Assembly (NCBI GenBank): GCA_016281925.1
Contig: JAEEJP010000095.1
Coordinates: 1-44,189, forward strand
Reading direction: 5' to 3'
Source of the DNA: Methanomassiliicoccaceae archaeon
Lineage (GTDB): Archaea > Thermoplasmatota > Thermoplasmata > Methanomassiliicoccales > Methanomethylophilaceae
DNA length: 44,189 nucleotides
Shown here: piece after piece, positions 33,920 through 41,857 of the stretch
Layout of the letters: each line of letters starts with the position of its first letter
How positions within the stretch are numbered: the stretch's first letter is position 1
Position numbers and translations under genes: made by a program
The notes under the pieces: generated by a model
What the model was told of the DNA's origin: nothing
Database searches by the model: none
The model's input: the letters and a program-made list of their open reading frames with translations, nothing else

Positions 33920-34831
33920 ATGGAACAGGAAGGAAGCGGTTTTGTTTTCCATACGCCACAGGGCGAGAGAGAACTGACCATCGAGCAGGTCTCGGAGCTC
34001 GCCGACAAAGAGAATCCGGACGGTATGTATGCGATGGCGATGGCATACCTCTTCGGATGGGACGTGGAGGAAGACGCCGTGAGGGGATACTACTACCTTG
34101 AGAAGGCCGTGGCCGCCGGCCAGACCGATGCGAAGGCGCTGATGGTGAGGCTTTTCATGCAGGGCGAATACGATGGGATCGACGCCGAGGAAGCGGCCAG
34201 GCTCTCCATCGAGGCCGCCGAGGACGGGATCCCGGATGCTCAGGCGTTCGCCGGGCTGGCATACATGGACGGCGTCTATGTCGAGCGCGATTACGGGGAG
34301 GCCGCCAGGTACTTCAGGCTGGCTTCGAACCAGGGCAATTCCGATGCGAAGACTAATCTGGCCTATCTCTATCAGCACGGATTGGGGGTAGACAAAGACG
34401 AAGCAAAAGCCTTCATCCTGTACAGGGCCGCGGCCAAAGCCGGGAATCTGAACGCAATGTTCCAGCTGGGCGTCTGCTACGAATTCGGAATCGGCACCCC
34501 GCAGAACACCGCCAAATCAGCGGAATGGTACCGGAAAGGCTCCGACGGAGGCGATGCCTTCGCGATGGAAAGGCTCGGGTACCTCTATTCCATAGGCTTC
34601 GGGGACATAAAGCCGAACGAGGGGATGGCTTTCGAATGGTTCCTGAAGGCCGCCATGGAGGGGGCTGTCTCATCTATGTCCACGGTCGGACATTGCTATC
34701 TCAGCGGCACAGGGATAGATAAGTCCGAGGCCGAGGCCGCCAAATGGCTCAGGATGGCGGCAGAGAACGGCGATGCCGACGCGGAAAGAACCCTCCGCTC
34801 TCTGGAGGGCCAGAGGGCGAAGGATGATTAA
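33920..34831 (+). CDS. Sel1-repeat protein 2
   Basis: 303 residues. After a short N-terminal segment (GFVFHTPQGERELTIEQ) there are about seven Sel1 repeats, for example LAYLYQHGLGVDKDEAKAF, LGVCYEFGIGTPQNTAKSAEWY and VGHCYLSGTGIDKSEAEAAKWL. Cytoplasmic solenoid, probably a protein-interaction scaffold. Its stop TAA lies inside the start region of the next Sel1 gene (8-bp overlap), so the two are translationally coupled. Confidence 0.85.
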   Translation: MEQEGSGFVFHTPQGERELTIEQVSELADKENPDGMYAMAMAYLFGWDVEEDAVRGYYYLEKAVAAGQTDAKALMVRLFMQGEYDGIDAEEAARLSIEAAEDGIPDAQAFAGLAYMDGVYVERDYGEAARYFRLASNQGNSDAKTNLAYLYQHGLGVDKDEAKAFILYRAAAKAGNLNAMFQLGVCYEFGIGTPQNTAKSAEWYRKGSDGGDAFAMERLGYLYSIGFGDIKPNEGMAFEWFLKAAMEGAVSSMSTVGHCYLSGTGIDKSEAEAAKWLRMAAENGDADAERTLRSLEGQRAKDD

Positions 34832-35519
34832 TGATGCTGACGATTCGGAGGCGATCAACATGGTTTCTGAGAAAGATTCCGGAATGCAGGACATTGAGGA
34901 AGAGGCTGACAAGCTCTACAAAACGGGATTGGACTACCTCTATGGGACCAACGTCCCGGTCGACTATGCCAAAGCTGCGGAATGCTTCAGAAGCGCCTGC
35001 CGCATGGGAAGCCTGCCTGCGCGCAGGGAGCTCGGGATCCTTTATGCTTCGGGCAAAGGCGTCCAGCCGGACATGGAAAAAGCCGTCCGCTATCTGGGCC
35101 AGGCCGCGGATTCTCTGGATCCTAGCGCGCTGTACCATCTCGGGCTGATGTATGAGGTGGGTTCCGGCGTCCCCAAGGACATGCAGAAAGCCGTGAGGAT
35201 GCTGGCCTATGCGGCCGAGATGGGATTCCCCGGGGCCGACATCGATGCGGAGCGCGTCGATGCCATACTGACCGAACAGAGGAACAGGAATCTCCGCGCC
35301 AGACCCCTTCTCAGGCTGGAAATCTCCGACGTTGACGTCGAAGCGGCGTGCTGCAAGCCTATGCTGGATTCTCTTCTCGAGCAGAGCATAGTCTTCATCG
35401 ATTCATATAAAGGACCGGCCCTCCTCGGCGAGGACAAAGACGGGATGGACGCGGTCCTTGACAGCTGCCCCTTCTGCGGGGCGCCCATACACATTGTCCC
35501 CCGCGACAAAAAATACTGA
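34824..35519 (+). CDS. Sel1-repeat protein 3 with C-terminal Cys motif
   Basis: 231 residues from ATG 34824. Three clear Sel1 repeats at about residues 30-135 (LYGTNVPVDYAKAAECF, LGILYASGKGVQPDMEKAV, LGLMYEVGSGVPKDMQKAV). The C-terminal ~90 residues lack repeats and carry CC and CPFCGAP, which may form a zinc site. A hairpin follows the stop codon. It looks like a shortened paralogue of the two Sel1 genes upstream, with a different tail. Confidence 0.82.
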   Translation: MINDADDSEAINMVSEKDSGMQDIEEEADKLYKTGLDYLYGTNVPVDYAKAAECFRSACRMGSLPARRELGILYASGKGVQPDMEKAVRYLGQAADSLDPSALYHLGLMYEVGSGVPKDMQKAVRMLAYAAEMGFPGADIDAERVDAILTEQRNRNLRARPLLRLEISDVDVEAACCKPMLDSLLEQSIVFIDSYKGPALLGEDKDGMDAVLDSCPFCGAPIHIVPRDKKY

Positions 35520-35526
35520 GCCGCCT

Positions 35527-35548
35527 CCGGCGGGAACATTTCCGCCGG
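35527..35548 (+). terminator. Hairpin after the Sel1 gene
   Basis: CCGGCGGGAA and TTCCGCCGG pair around a 3-nt loop, directly after the third Sel1 gene. Confidence 0.6.
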
Positions 35549-35594
35549 GCCTGCCCAGGCAATCTATTAATCTCCGCCGCGCATCCGTTCGCTC

Positions 35595-36185
35595 ATGGAA
35601 GACGGAGCTTTCAGCGCGGAGGAATCCGAAAGAATACTCAAGGCCGTCATCGAGAACAAAAAAAGGGACATCGCCGATCTCGAGAAATCCAAGTCCAGGC
35701 TCAGGAAGCAGGAGAGGATAGAGCATGCCGACGCCCTGATCCGCTATCTGAGGGCCGACATGGCCGCATACATGGCGGTCCTGGCCGAGATGACCGGGGA
35801 CAGCGAATATCTCGACGGAATCGATGCCGACGAGATCGACGAACCCAAGTGCCCCGATGACTATCAGGATTATCTTAAGACACTCAGCGAGGAGGACACC
35901 GAGCTAGAGGCCAAAGCCGACGAGATCCGCACGGAATACTTCAACAGAATCCTCGATGAGAACTACCAATCCATCGGGATCCAGGCTCTTCTGTCCCCGA
36001 AAATGATGAAGCATATCCTTCAGGACCCTTACATTCTGAGCGTCATCGGAGACGCCATCTTCAACGACGACGAGCTCTACGAAGAGTTCTGCGGGATAAT
36101 GAAGCCCAAGAAAAAGAAGAAAGGCAAGAAAAAGGGCAAGAAGGGCAAAGCCTCGTCCAAGAAAGGCTCCAAAGACAGGGCATGA
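35595..36185 (+). CDS. Helical protein with Lys-rich tail, function unknown
   Basis: 196 residues. Helical throughout: a coiled-coil start (ILKAVIENKKRDIADLEKSKSRLRKQ), then a compact region ending DELYEEFCGIM. The last ~30 residues are almost all Lys, Gly and Ser (KKKKKGKKKGKKGK), a flexible basic tail able to bind nucleic acid. The stop overlaps the next start (ATGA), so it forms an operon with the following coiled-coil gene. Not recognised as a known family. Confidence 0.7.
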   Translation: MEDGAFSAEESERILKAVIENKKRDIADLEKSKSRLRKQERIEHADALIRYLRADMAAYMAVLAEMTGDSEYLDGIDADEIDEPKCPDDYQDYLKTLSEEDTELEAKADEIRTEYFNRILDENYQSIGIQALLSPKMMKHILQDPYILSVIGDAIFNDDELYEEFCGIMKPKKKKKGKKKGKKGKASSKKGSKDRA

Positions 36186-36577
36186 CTCCCATATCCGCCG
36201 AAGAAGCCGAATTGGCATCGCTCAGGGCCGAGTTCCTGGGCCTGATGTCTTCCATCGCCGATACCCCGGCGGAAGCCAGAGCGAACGCCGGAAGGATGGA
36301 AGAGATCAGGAAAAGGATCGCCGAGATCTCATCGGGAGGGGCGGACCGCCGCGTCGCGGAAATGAGGGGCGTCCCCACCGAGAGTTCGATCCGCGAGGAG
36401 ATGGAATCGATCGCCGGCGAAATCGCGGAGATAGGAGCCAGAATAAGGGAGGCGGAGGCATCGTCGGATTTCGAGCTTATCTCCAGGCTGGCCATGTCCG
36501 CCTCCGCGCTGGAGCGCCGCCGCAGAACTCTCGGCGATGAATTGGAAAGCCTGCGCTCGGATCGGCCTGAAGACTGA
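36182..36577 (+). CDS. Short coiled-coil protein
   Basis: 131 residues, translationally coupled (ATGA) to the preceding gene. Heptad-like helices dominate (EIRKRIAEISSGG, EEMESIAGEIAEIGARIREAE, RRRTLGDELESL). No catalytic motif. It probably pairs with its operon partner. A strong hairpin begins at its stop codon. Confidence 0.68.
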   Translation: MTPISAEEAELASLRAEFLGLMSSIADTPAEARANAGRMEEIRKRIAEISSGGADRRVAEMRGVPTESSIREEMESIAGEIAEIGARIREAEASSDFELISRLAMSASALERRRRTLGDELESLRSDRPED

Positions 36578-36608
36578 CAGACACCCGGTTTTGGGGGGTG
36601 TCTGACAG
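36574..36608 (+). terminator. Strong 13-bp hairpin
   Basis: CTGACAGACACCC (36574-36586) pairs with GGGTGTCTGACAG (36596-36608) with one mismatch and a 9-nt loop. It starts inside the stop codon of the coiled-coil gene and is the strongest hairpin I saw in the window. No T-run follows directly. Confidence 0.65.
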
Positions 36609-36701
36609 ATAAGGATAAATAGGGTCGATGCGGATGATAAACCGAACGTGGCGGGTAGAACGAAAACTGGTTTTGGAACGCAAACCGCTTAGCCCGTCAC
36701 C

Positions 36702-37343
36702 TCACTCGTTCTCTCTGTCCGATGCGGTGCCGAACATCATCGACAGCAGCCTGAAAAGGATCGCTTCCCATCTTCTGATCAGATCCTCGTCGGGCCTCTC
36801 CACCTCTATCTCCATGGCGCAGCGGTTCCTGTACGAGAACAGGGCGGTGACATCATCGATCTCGTCCCCGCTGATTATGCCGTCCCTGATCGCGAGCAGG
36901 ATGCAGAGCACGTATGAGGCCGTATCCACGGTCTCCGTTATGCCCAGCGCATAGATGAGGGAGTCCATCATCACGTTGCAGGCATAGACGGATCCGCAGG
37001 CAGGATCGTTCTCGAACATGGATTCGACGTTTACCGGGTCGATTATGCTGAAGCTCTCGTTGCATCTGGCTCTGTCGAGTATCTTGGCCAAGCCTTCGGC
37101 TTCGGGGATCGAGGGGCCGGATTCCAGGAAAGCGGTGAGCTCCCTTATCGCATCCCCGTCCAGTTTGTCCAGGGAATATGTATTTCCGCAGATCCCGTAC
37201 TTCGACAGCATCATCTCCGGATCGCAGAATATCATCTCTTTCGTGACCAGGGTAGCCAGTCTGAGGCGCGATCCGTCGCGATCGTCGTCGACTATCCTGT
37301 ACTCGCCTTCCTTGCCTTCAGTCCTGCCGTTCTCTTCGTCCAT
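36702..37343 (-). CDS. Conserved-looking hypothetical protein
   Basis: 213 residues from ATG 37343; a TATA-like CTATATGG about 23 nt upstream favours it over TTG 37349. No signal or clear membrane segment; several helical stretches (ACNVMMDSLIYALGITETVDTASYVLCILLAIRDG) and a charged tail. Not recognised. It starts 27 bp after the end of the UPF1-like helicase gene on the same strand, so the pair may be functionally linked. Confidence 0.6.
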   Translation of the reverse strand: MDEENGRTEGKEGEYRIVDDDRDGSRLRLATLVTKEMIFCDPEMMLSKYGICGNTYSLDKLDGDAIRELTAFLESGPSIPEAEGLAKILDRARCNESFSIIDPVNVESMFENDPACGSVYACNVMMDSLIYALGITETVDTASYVLCILLAIRDGIISGDEIDDVTALFSYRNRCAMEIEVERPDEDLIRRWEAILFRLLSMMFGTASDRENE

Positions 37344-37370
37344 GTGCAACCCCGTTCCATATAGCTTCGG

Positions 37371-39464
37371 TTATTTATCCATTTTTTCAGGCCTGACCCA
37401 AGGCTCTGCCGCCGCCGCGATCATGCCGATCAGCTCGTCTTCCTTGGCGGCCCAGAATCCCATGTCGCAGACAAGTATCAGCCGCCTTTTCGCCCTGGAT
37501 ACGGCGGTGTTGATGACTTTCAGGCCTATCGGCGAAGCGGAGCTGGTGAACCTCAGCGGGACGTCCCTGTCTACGGCGCCGTTGTCGGCCACGCTCAGCA
37601 TCACCGTGTCCCATTCCCTGCCCTGCGAAGCGTGGACGGTCATAATCGAATCGCGGTATTTCCCCGCGCCCCGCCTCAACAGCTTAGCCTGGTCGGCATA
37701 CGGAGTAAGAACCGCTATTTCCCCGGGCTCAGGCGATTCGGCTGCGAGAAAGGCTTCGACCGCCTCTTTCTCGGCTTCGTTAGCCCTCTCCTTCCTCTCT
37801 GCGCCTCTGGCGTCGATGCTGCATATCTCCAGATTGCCCGCGCCGCAGCCCGACATGCCGTTGCGGTAAACGAATCTGTCCAGGATGGATGCGAGATTCT
37901 GGCCGAAACGGTGGGATTCGGTCAGGTTGCAGCGCGAGGTCATCCTGAATTCGGGCTCCGTCCCGGATGCGTACGCCAGGGCCAAGGCATCCCTCGGCCA
38001 TGACAGCAGCTCTTCGCAGTAGAGAGCGCTCATGTCCCAGAGGAAGGCATTCCTGAGCCTGCCTCCTTTGGCCGCGGAAGAGACGAGGATGTCGGCGTCG
38101 ATTTCGCATACCGGAGGGAGCTGCATATGGTCCCCCAGCATGGCCACGGGCACCCCGTTGGTCATCAGGCACGCGGCATGGACCAGATTGCAATATCCGG
38201 CCTCGTCCAGGAATATGCGGTCGGCGTCCATCTCCATCCGCCCGTCGTCCTCCGATCCTTTCGGTCTGAAGCGGGAAATGAACTGGAGCGGGGTCCCGGC
38301 GATTATGGAGACGTCCCTCACGCGTCTGAATGTGCATCTGGACAGGATGCTTTCCAGCTCGTCCTCCATCGACGATATCATCCCGGCTATCTCGGAATCG
38401 CTTATCCCTGCGTATTCCTCTATGTCCAGGGCCGGGCGGTCTCTGTCGTACAGTGCCGATTTTGCTTCGGCCAGCACGCTTCTCAGATCCCTGCCTTCGA
38501 GATTGCAGGCATCCCCCATGCGGGACCGGCAGAGCGCGATAACCGGCCTCATGTCCTCCATCAGGCTCCCTCCGAAATCTTCGGTCCCTGACATGGCTTC
38601 CAGGCGTTTTCCGATGACATCTATCTTGGGCCTGAGGCGGTCGCATGAGCGCTCGAACAGAATCTCCTCCATATTGGCTATGCTTTTTCTGAGCCTTTCC
38701 GCGCGCTTCTGGGCCTGCCCGTCCTCGCACATTTCCGGATGCTCCAGAAGGAACCCTTTCGAAGGGATGCCGAGACGGAGTATCCCGTCGCCCAGATCTT
38801 TCCTGCCGAAAGCCTTTAGGATCCCTCTCAGCACCTGCTCCACGGAATTGTTGGTGGGGGCGAATACCGCGACCCTGAGACCTCTGGCTATGCACGTCCT
38901 GATGCAGGTGGCCAGCACGAACTGCGTCTTGCCGGTCCCGGGAGCTCCCCATACATACGACAGCCCGCTGGACATTATGCTCTCTACGGCCGAAATCTGC
39001 TGCTCCGAAGGGGAGGACCCGTCGGGGAAGATGGGATCCCATGCCGAAGGAGGACGGGGCGGGATCCCTATGGACCGGGAATGCCTGGACAAGAATTCGG
39101 ATACGGCCCTCACCAGGAATTTCATGTCAGACATCACCATGAGGCGGGGATGCCCGACGGACATGAGGGACAGCAGCTCCGGCCCGGGACGTATGACAAT
39201 GGTGCGGGAAACCTCGTCGTAGCGGGTGAATCCGGCATCTTCGCCCCGGTATAGATCGGCCCCGGCCATAAGCATGAGCGATTCGGTATCCTGAAGCGGC
39301 GACGAAAGATGCAGAACGGCATAATCGCCGCGGACATCATACGACGATACTTCCGATACGCTCATGCCAATCGGCGGATCGGTGGCGAACTGCATGTCTT
39401 CGATGTACGAATAGAGCGACGAGGCGGAATCCGACAGCATCTCAGGCAGCTCTTCGCGGTCCAT
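37371..39464 (-). CDS. Superfamily 1 DNA/RNA helicase (UPF1/SMUBP2-like, AAA_11-AAA_12)
   Basis: 697 residues. Walker A WGAPGTGKTQFVLA near residue 172, motif Ic/II region IFLDEAGYCN, motif III LGDHMQLPPVCE, ESHRFGQNLASIL (motif IV), VHASQGREWDTVMLS (motif V) and NTAVSRAKRRLILV (motif VI) give a complete SF1B helicase. Between motifs Ia and II lies a ~200-residue helical insertion. Residues 1-130 are a beta-rich nucleic-acid-binding region. TTAAATCC about 28 nt upstream supports leaderless ATG 39464. I saw no in-frame CGA in its 697 codons. Confidence 0.92.
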   Translation of the reverse strand: MDREELPEMLSDSASSLYSYIEDMQFATDPPIGMSVSEVSSYDVRGDYAVLHLSSPLQDTESLMLMAGADLYRGEDAGFTRYDEVSRTIVIRPGPELLSLMSVGHPRLMVMSDMKFLVRAVSEFLSRHSRSIGIPPRPPSAWDPIFPDGSSPSEQQISAVESIMSSGLSYVWGAPGTGKTQFVLATCIRTCIARGLRVAVFAPTNNSVEQVLRGILKAFGRKDLGDGILRLGIPSKGFLLEHPEMCEDGQAQKRAERLRKSIANMEEILFERSCDRLRPKIDVIGKRLEAMSGTEDFGGSLMEDMRPVIALCRSRMGDACNLEGRDLRSVLAEAKSALYDRDRPALDIEEYAGISDSEIAGMISSMEDELESILSRCTFRRVRDVSIIAGTPLQFISRFRPKGSEDDGRMEMDADRIFLDEAGYCNLVHAACLMTNGVPVAMLGDHMQLPPVCEIDADILVSSAAKGGRLRNAFLWDMSALYCEELLSWPRDALALAYASGTEPEFRMTSRCNLTESHRFGQNLASILDRFVYRNGMSGCGAGNLEICSIDARGAERKERANEAEKEAVEAFLAAESPEPGEIAVLTPYADQAKLLRRGAGKYRDSIMTVHASQGREWDTVMLSVADNGAVDRDVPLRFTSSASPIGLKVINTAVSRAKRRLILVCDMGFWAAKEDELIGMIAAAAEPWVRPEKMDK

Positions 39465-39524
39465 GGATGCGGACCCTCGGAAACGGGATTTAAGCCGTTC
39501 CCGAGGGCAATAAGATTGTTAGGC

Positions 39525-39950
39525 TCAGGCGTAGAAGCTGGAATAGGAAGAGCTGTCCTTCGGAGGGAATTCGGGCTTGCCCGCTTCGAACTCTGTCCAA
39601 TCCGCCGGCTCCCTGGAGAGGGCGGCGACGGTCATGTCGGTCCTGAACTAGATGCACTCTTTCTCGACGCTGTACTTGACGCCGTGGATGATGCCGATGC
39701 AAGCGTCCAGGAAATCCCCGTCGGGATCCTCCGCGCTCCAATCGAATTTGAGGGAGGTCAGCTTGGATGTTCTGACGCCCAGCAGCCCCCTGGTCTTTTT
39801 TACGGCCCTGTGGAGGACGCAACCCCTTCCCAGATCCAGCGCCCAGTAGGATGCGTCCCTGTCAGCGTCATCCTCCAGCCTTTTCCATCCGGTGAAATCG
39901 TCCAGCTCGAGGCCGGCATACATCCGATATTGGGTCTCTCCGGAAATCAC
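39525..39950 (-). CDS. Unknown protein with in-frame TAG (possible pyrrolysine codon)
   Basis: The frame reads ~100 residues ending HGVKYSVEKECI, then TAG (39648-39650), then 40 more sensible residues (FRTDMTVAALSREPADW ... SSYSSFYA) before TGA. Composition and codon choice stay gene-like on both sides of the TAG. In a pyrrolysine-decoding archaeon the natural reading is one 141-residue protein with Pyl. The start is uncertain: GTG 39950 has AAAATACC about 27 nt upstream, while ATG 40025 and ATG 39923 are alternatives. ATG 40025 would overlap the TATA box of the divergent protease gene. No known family recognised. Confidence 0.55.
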
Positions 39951-40043
39951 GACCCGGCAATGCCCGACCGGGTATTTTTGTTTAAGGTTGCTAAACCTGT
40001 TCCGAAGTCCGCATTTATATTTCATCAGCGCATTCCGTGGCTC

Positions 40044-40898
40044 ATGTTCGCAGATGCATGCCGCATTGCGAAGGGATTCACGCGCCCCGTCGCCACGTCC
40101 CTCCGTTATCAGGACGGGGTCGTCAGCACGGTCCTCAACTCATTCATCATCGTCAACGAAGATGGCTGGGCGATAACCGCCGGCCACACGTTCGATTCCC
40201 TGGTGAAGTTCGAAGGCGACCGCAAAAAGATGGCCGAAATCAAGCAGATGAGCGCAGGTTCTTCCGAGCCAGCCAAAATGGATCCCAAATTCATCCTGAA
40301 CCATTCGTTTTGGTGGGGATGGGACGGGGTGATGATCAGCGAAGTCACCGTAGACAGGAAGATCGACATAGCCCTCGTGAAGCTGGCCAATTTCAGGCCG
40401 AACATGGTCCCGAACTATCCGGTATTCGCCGATCCCGGAGACATATCGGTGGGCAGCAGCGTCTGCAGGCTCGGCCATCCGTTCGTCGATCCCCCGGCGG
40501 ATTTCGATGCCGCCCGCAATGCGTTCCGCATCCCCAAAATCGATTCGGACGCCTGCATCTTCGCCAACGACGGCATGGTTTCCAAGATAGTCACGGTGAA
40601 GAAAGCCGGGAACAGCCCGTTCGACGCCGTGTACCTCGACACTTCCACCCCCGGATACAGAGGGCAGGCCGGCGGCCCGATAGTCAACGCAGAAGGCAAA
40701 GTCTGCGGCATGCAGATCAACACAATCGCCATGCCGTTCGGGTTCCATTTCTTGGATGCCGAGAAGAATCCCCTCGACGACCAGTTCTGCTGCGTAGGGC
40801 GCGCCGTCCATGTGAAGACGATCCGCCAGTTCCTGGATTCCAAGAATATAATGTACAGCAGCGACGACCCCGGCGAGGAATACAGGATCGTTGGCTGA
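40044..40898 (+). CDS. Trypsin-like protease-fold protein with catalytic Ser replaced by Ala
   Basis: 284 residues, no signal peptide. ATTTATATTTC about 25-28 nt before ATG 40044 supports a leaderless start. The chymotrypsin-type double barrel is recognisable: H48 in AITAGHTF, D108 in KIDIALVKL. The nucleophile site reads RGQAGGP, with Ala (GCC, 40668-40670) where GxSGGP expects Ser. A single TCC-to-GCC change would explain it. So it is probably a pseudoprotease that binds but does not cut. It lies tail to tail (5-bp gap) with a paralogue that keeps the full triad. Confidence 0.8.
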   Translation: MFADACRIAKGFTRPVATSLRYQDGVVSTVLNSFIIVNEDGWAITAGHTFDSLVKFEGDRKKMAEIKQMSAGSSEPAKMDPKFILNHSFWWGWDGVMISEVTVDRKIDIALVKLANFRPNMVPNYPVFADPGDISVGSSVCRLGHPFVDPPADFDAARNAFRIPKIDSDACIFANDGMVSKIVTVKKAGNSPFDAVYLDTSTPGYRGQAGGPIVNAEGKVCGMQINTIAMPFGFHFLDAEKNPLDDQFCCVGRAVHVKTIRQFLDSKNIMYSSDDPGEEYRIVG

Positions 40899-40903
40899 GG
40901 GAA

Positions 40904-41581
40904 TCAGCTTTCGGACGCCCTGATGCGGTAGGATATCCCGGCCGCATCCAGGAACCTCCTCACAGAGCCGATATGCAGGGCGATGCCTTCGACGGACATG
41001 AGGGGCCTCATGACGCCTCTGTCGTCCGCCCCGCTGTATCCCAGATGCGAGCGGCGCGTGGATGTCTGCATGCCCATGACGCATCCGTCGCAGCCGAATA
41101 CCGGCCCTCCGGATTGGCCTTTGATGCCGGCAGAGGATGTGACGATATACCCTGTGTCCGGGCCGCCGCAGATGCGCGATATGATCCCGCTGTTGAAAAG
41201 GGGAAGCGCGGACGCTATTCCGCAGCCTTCCTCCACCGCATAGCCGAGCCTTCCGAACGATGTCCCCAGGGAGATGGCGTCCCCGTCCATAAGCATCGGA
41301 TAATCGGATATGCGTTCTGGTTCGAAAGGATCCAGCCTCACGGCGGCCAGATCTGTGTCGTCGTCCAGGATTACTTCGTCCGCGACGACGCCTTCCCAGC
41401 CCCAGACGAGATCGGCGCCGTCTTTTTCCAGAGCCTCGCCGAGAATGTGCTTGGCGGTGACGGCCCAGCCGGACCTGTTCAGCACCATGAATGTTCCGCA
41501 GCCGGCCCAGGAGTTCTTCGGGTCGGATACCAATACGGGACGCGCGAATTCTTTGGCGGCTCCGCAAGCCTCTGCGAACAT
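40904..41581 (-). CDS. Trypsin-like serine protease with intact triad
   Basis: 225 residues, cytoplasmic by sequence. H45 (AVTAKHILGEA), D77 (DDDTDLAAVRL) and S157 (GIKGQSGGPVFG) form the triad. The opening MFAEACGAAKEFARPV parallels MFADACRIAKGFTRPV in the convergent neighbour, so the two are paralogues from a local duplication. A TATA-like GTTAAATAG about 27 nt upstream supports leaderless ATG 41581. Substrate unknown; a regulatory pairing with the Ser-less paralogue is an attractive inference. Confidence 0.82.
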   Translation of the reverse strand: MFAEACGAAKEFARPVLVSDPKNSWAGCGTFMVLNRSGWAVTAKHILGEALEKDGADLVWGWEGVVADEVILDDDTDLAAVRLDPFEPERISDYPMLMDGDAISLGTSFGRLGYAVEEGCGIASALPLFNSGIISRICGGPDTGYIVTSSAGIKGQSGGPVFGCDGCVMGMQTSTRRSHLGYSGADDRGVMRPLMSVEGIALHIGSVRRFLDAAGISYRIRASES

Positions 41582-41758
41582 GCGCCCACATCCTTGCGGT
41601 TCTATTTAACGGTGCGATATGGCGCGCAAACAGTTCGCCGGACAAATGCCGAACCGTAAGATATCAGCATGGACAGCTCATCGAGAACATCGGTGAATGC
41701 GTCCGGCCGCCTTTTCCCCTTGCAGCCGGAGCGCAGATTTCGGTTTGGATCCGCCGGT

Positions 41759-41857
41759 TCATTCGAATTCCGGCTTCATGAATGGCTGCCCGCAAGACGG
41801 GCACATCGAAAACGGGCAGAGGGACGATATTTCGCATCCACAATACGCGCATCTCAT
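41759..41857 (-). CDS. 32-aa zinc-ribbon microprotein
   Basis: MRCAYCGCEISSL then CPFSMCPSCGQPF: two CxxC pairs in 32 residues, a minimal zinc ribbon. CTTATAACC about 26 nt before ATG 41857 is the standard leaderless arrangement of this genome. It is in frame with the GIY-YIG ORF upstream and would be its C-terminus on the conventional code, but the intervening ~75 codons look non-coding and follow a CGA. I therefore favour a separate gene. Confidence 0.5.
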   Translation of the reverse strand: MRCAYCGCEISSLCPFSMCPSCGQPFMKPEFE

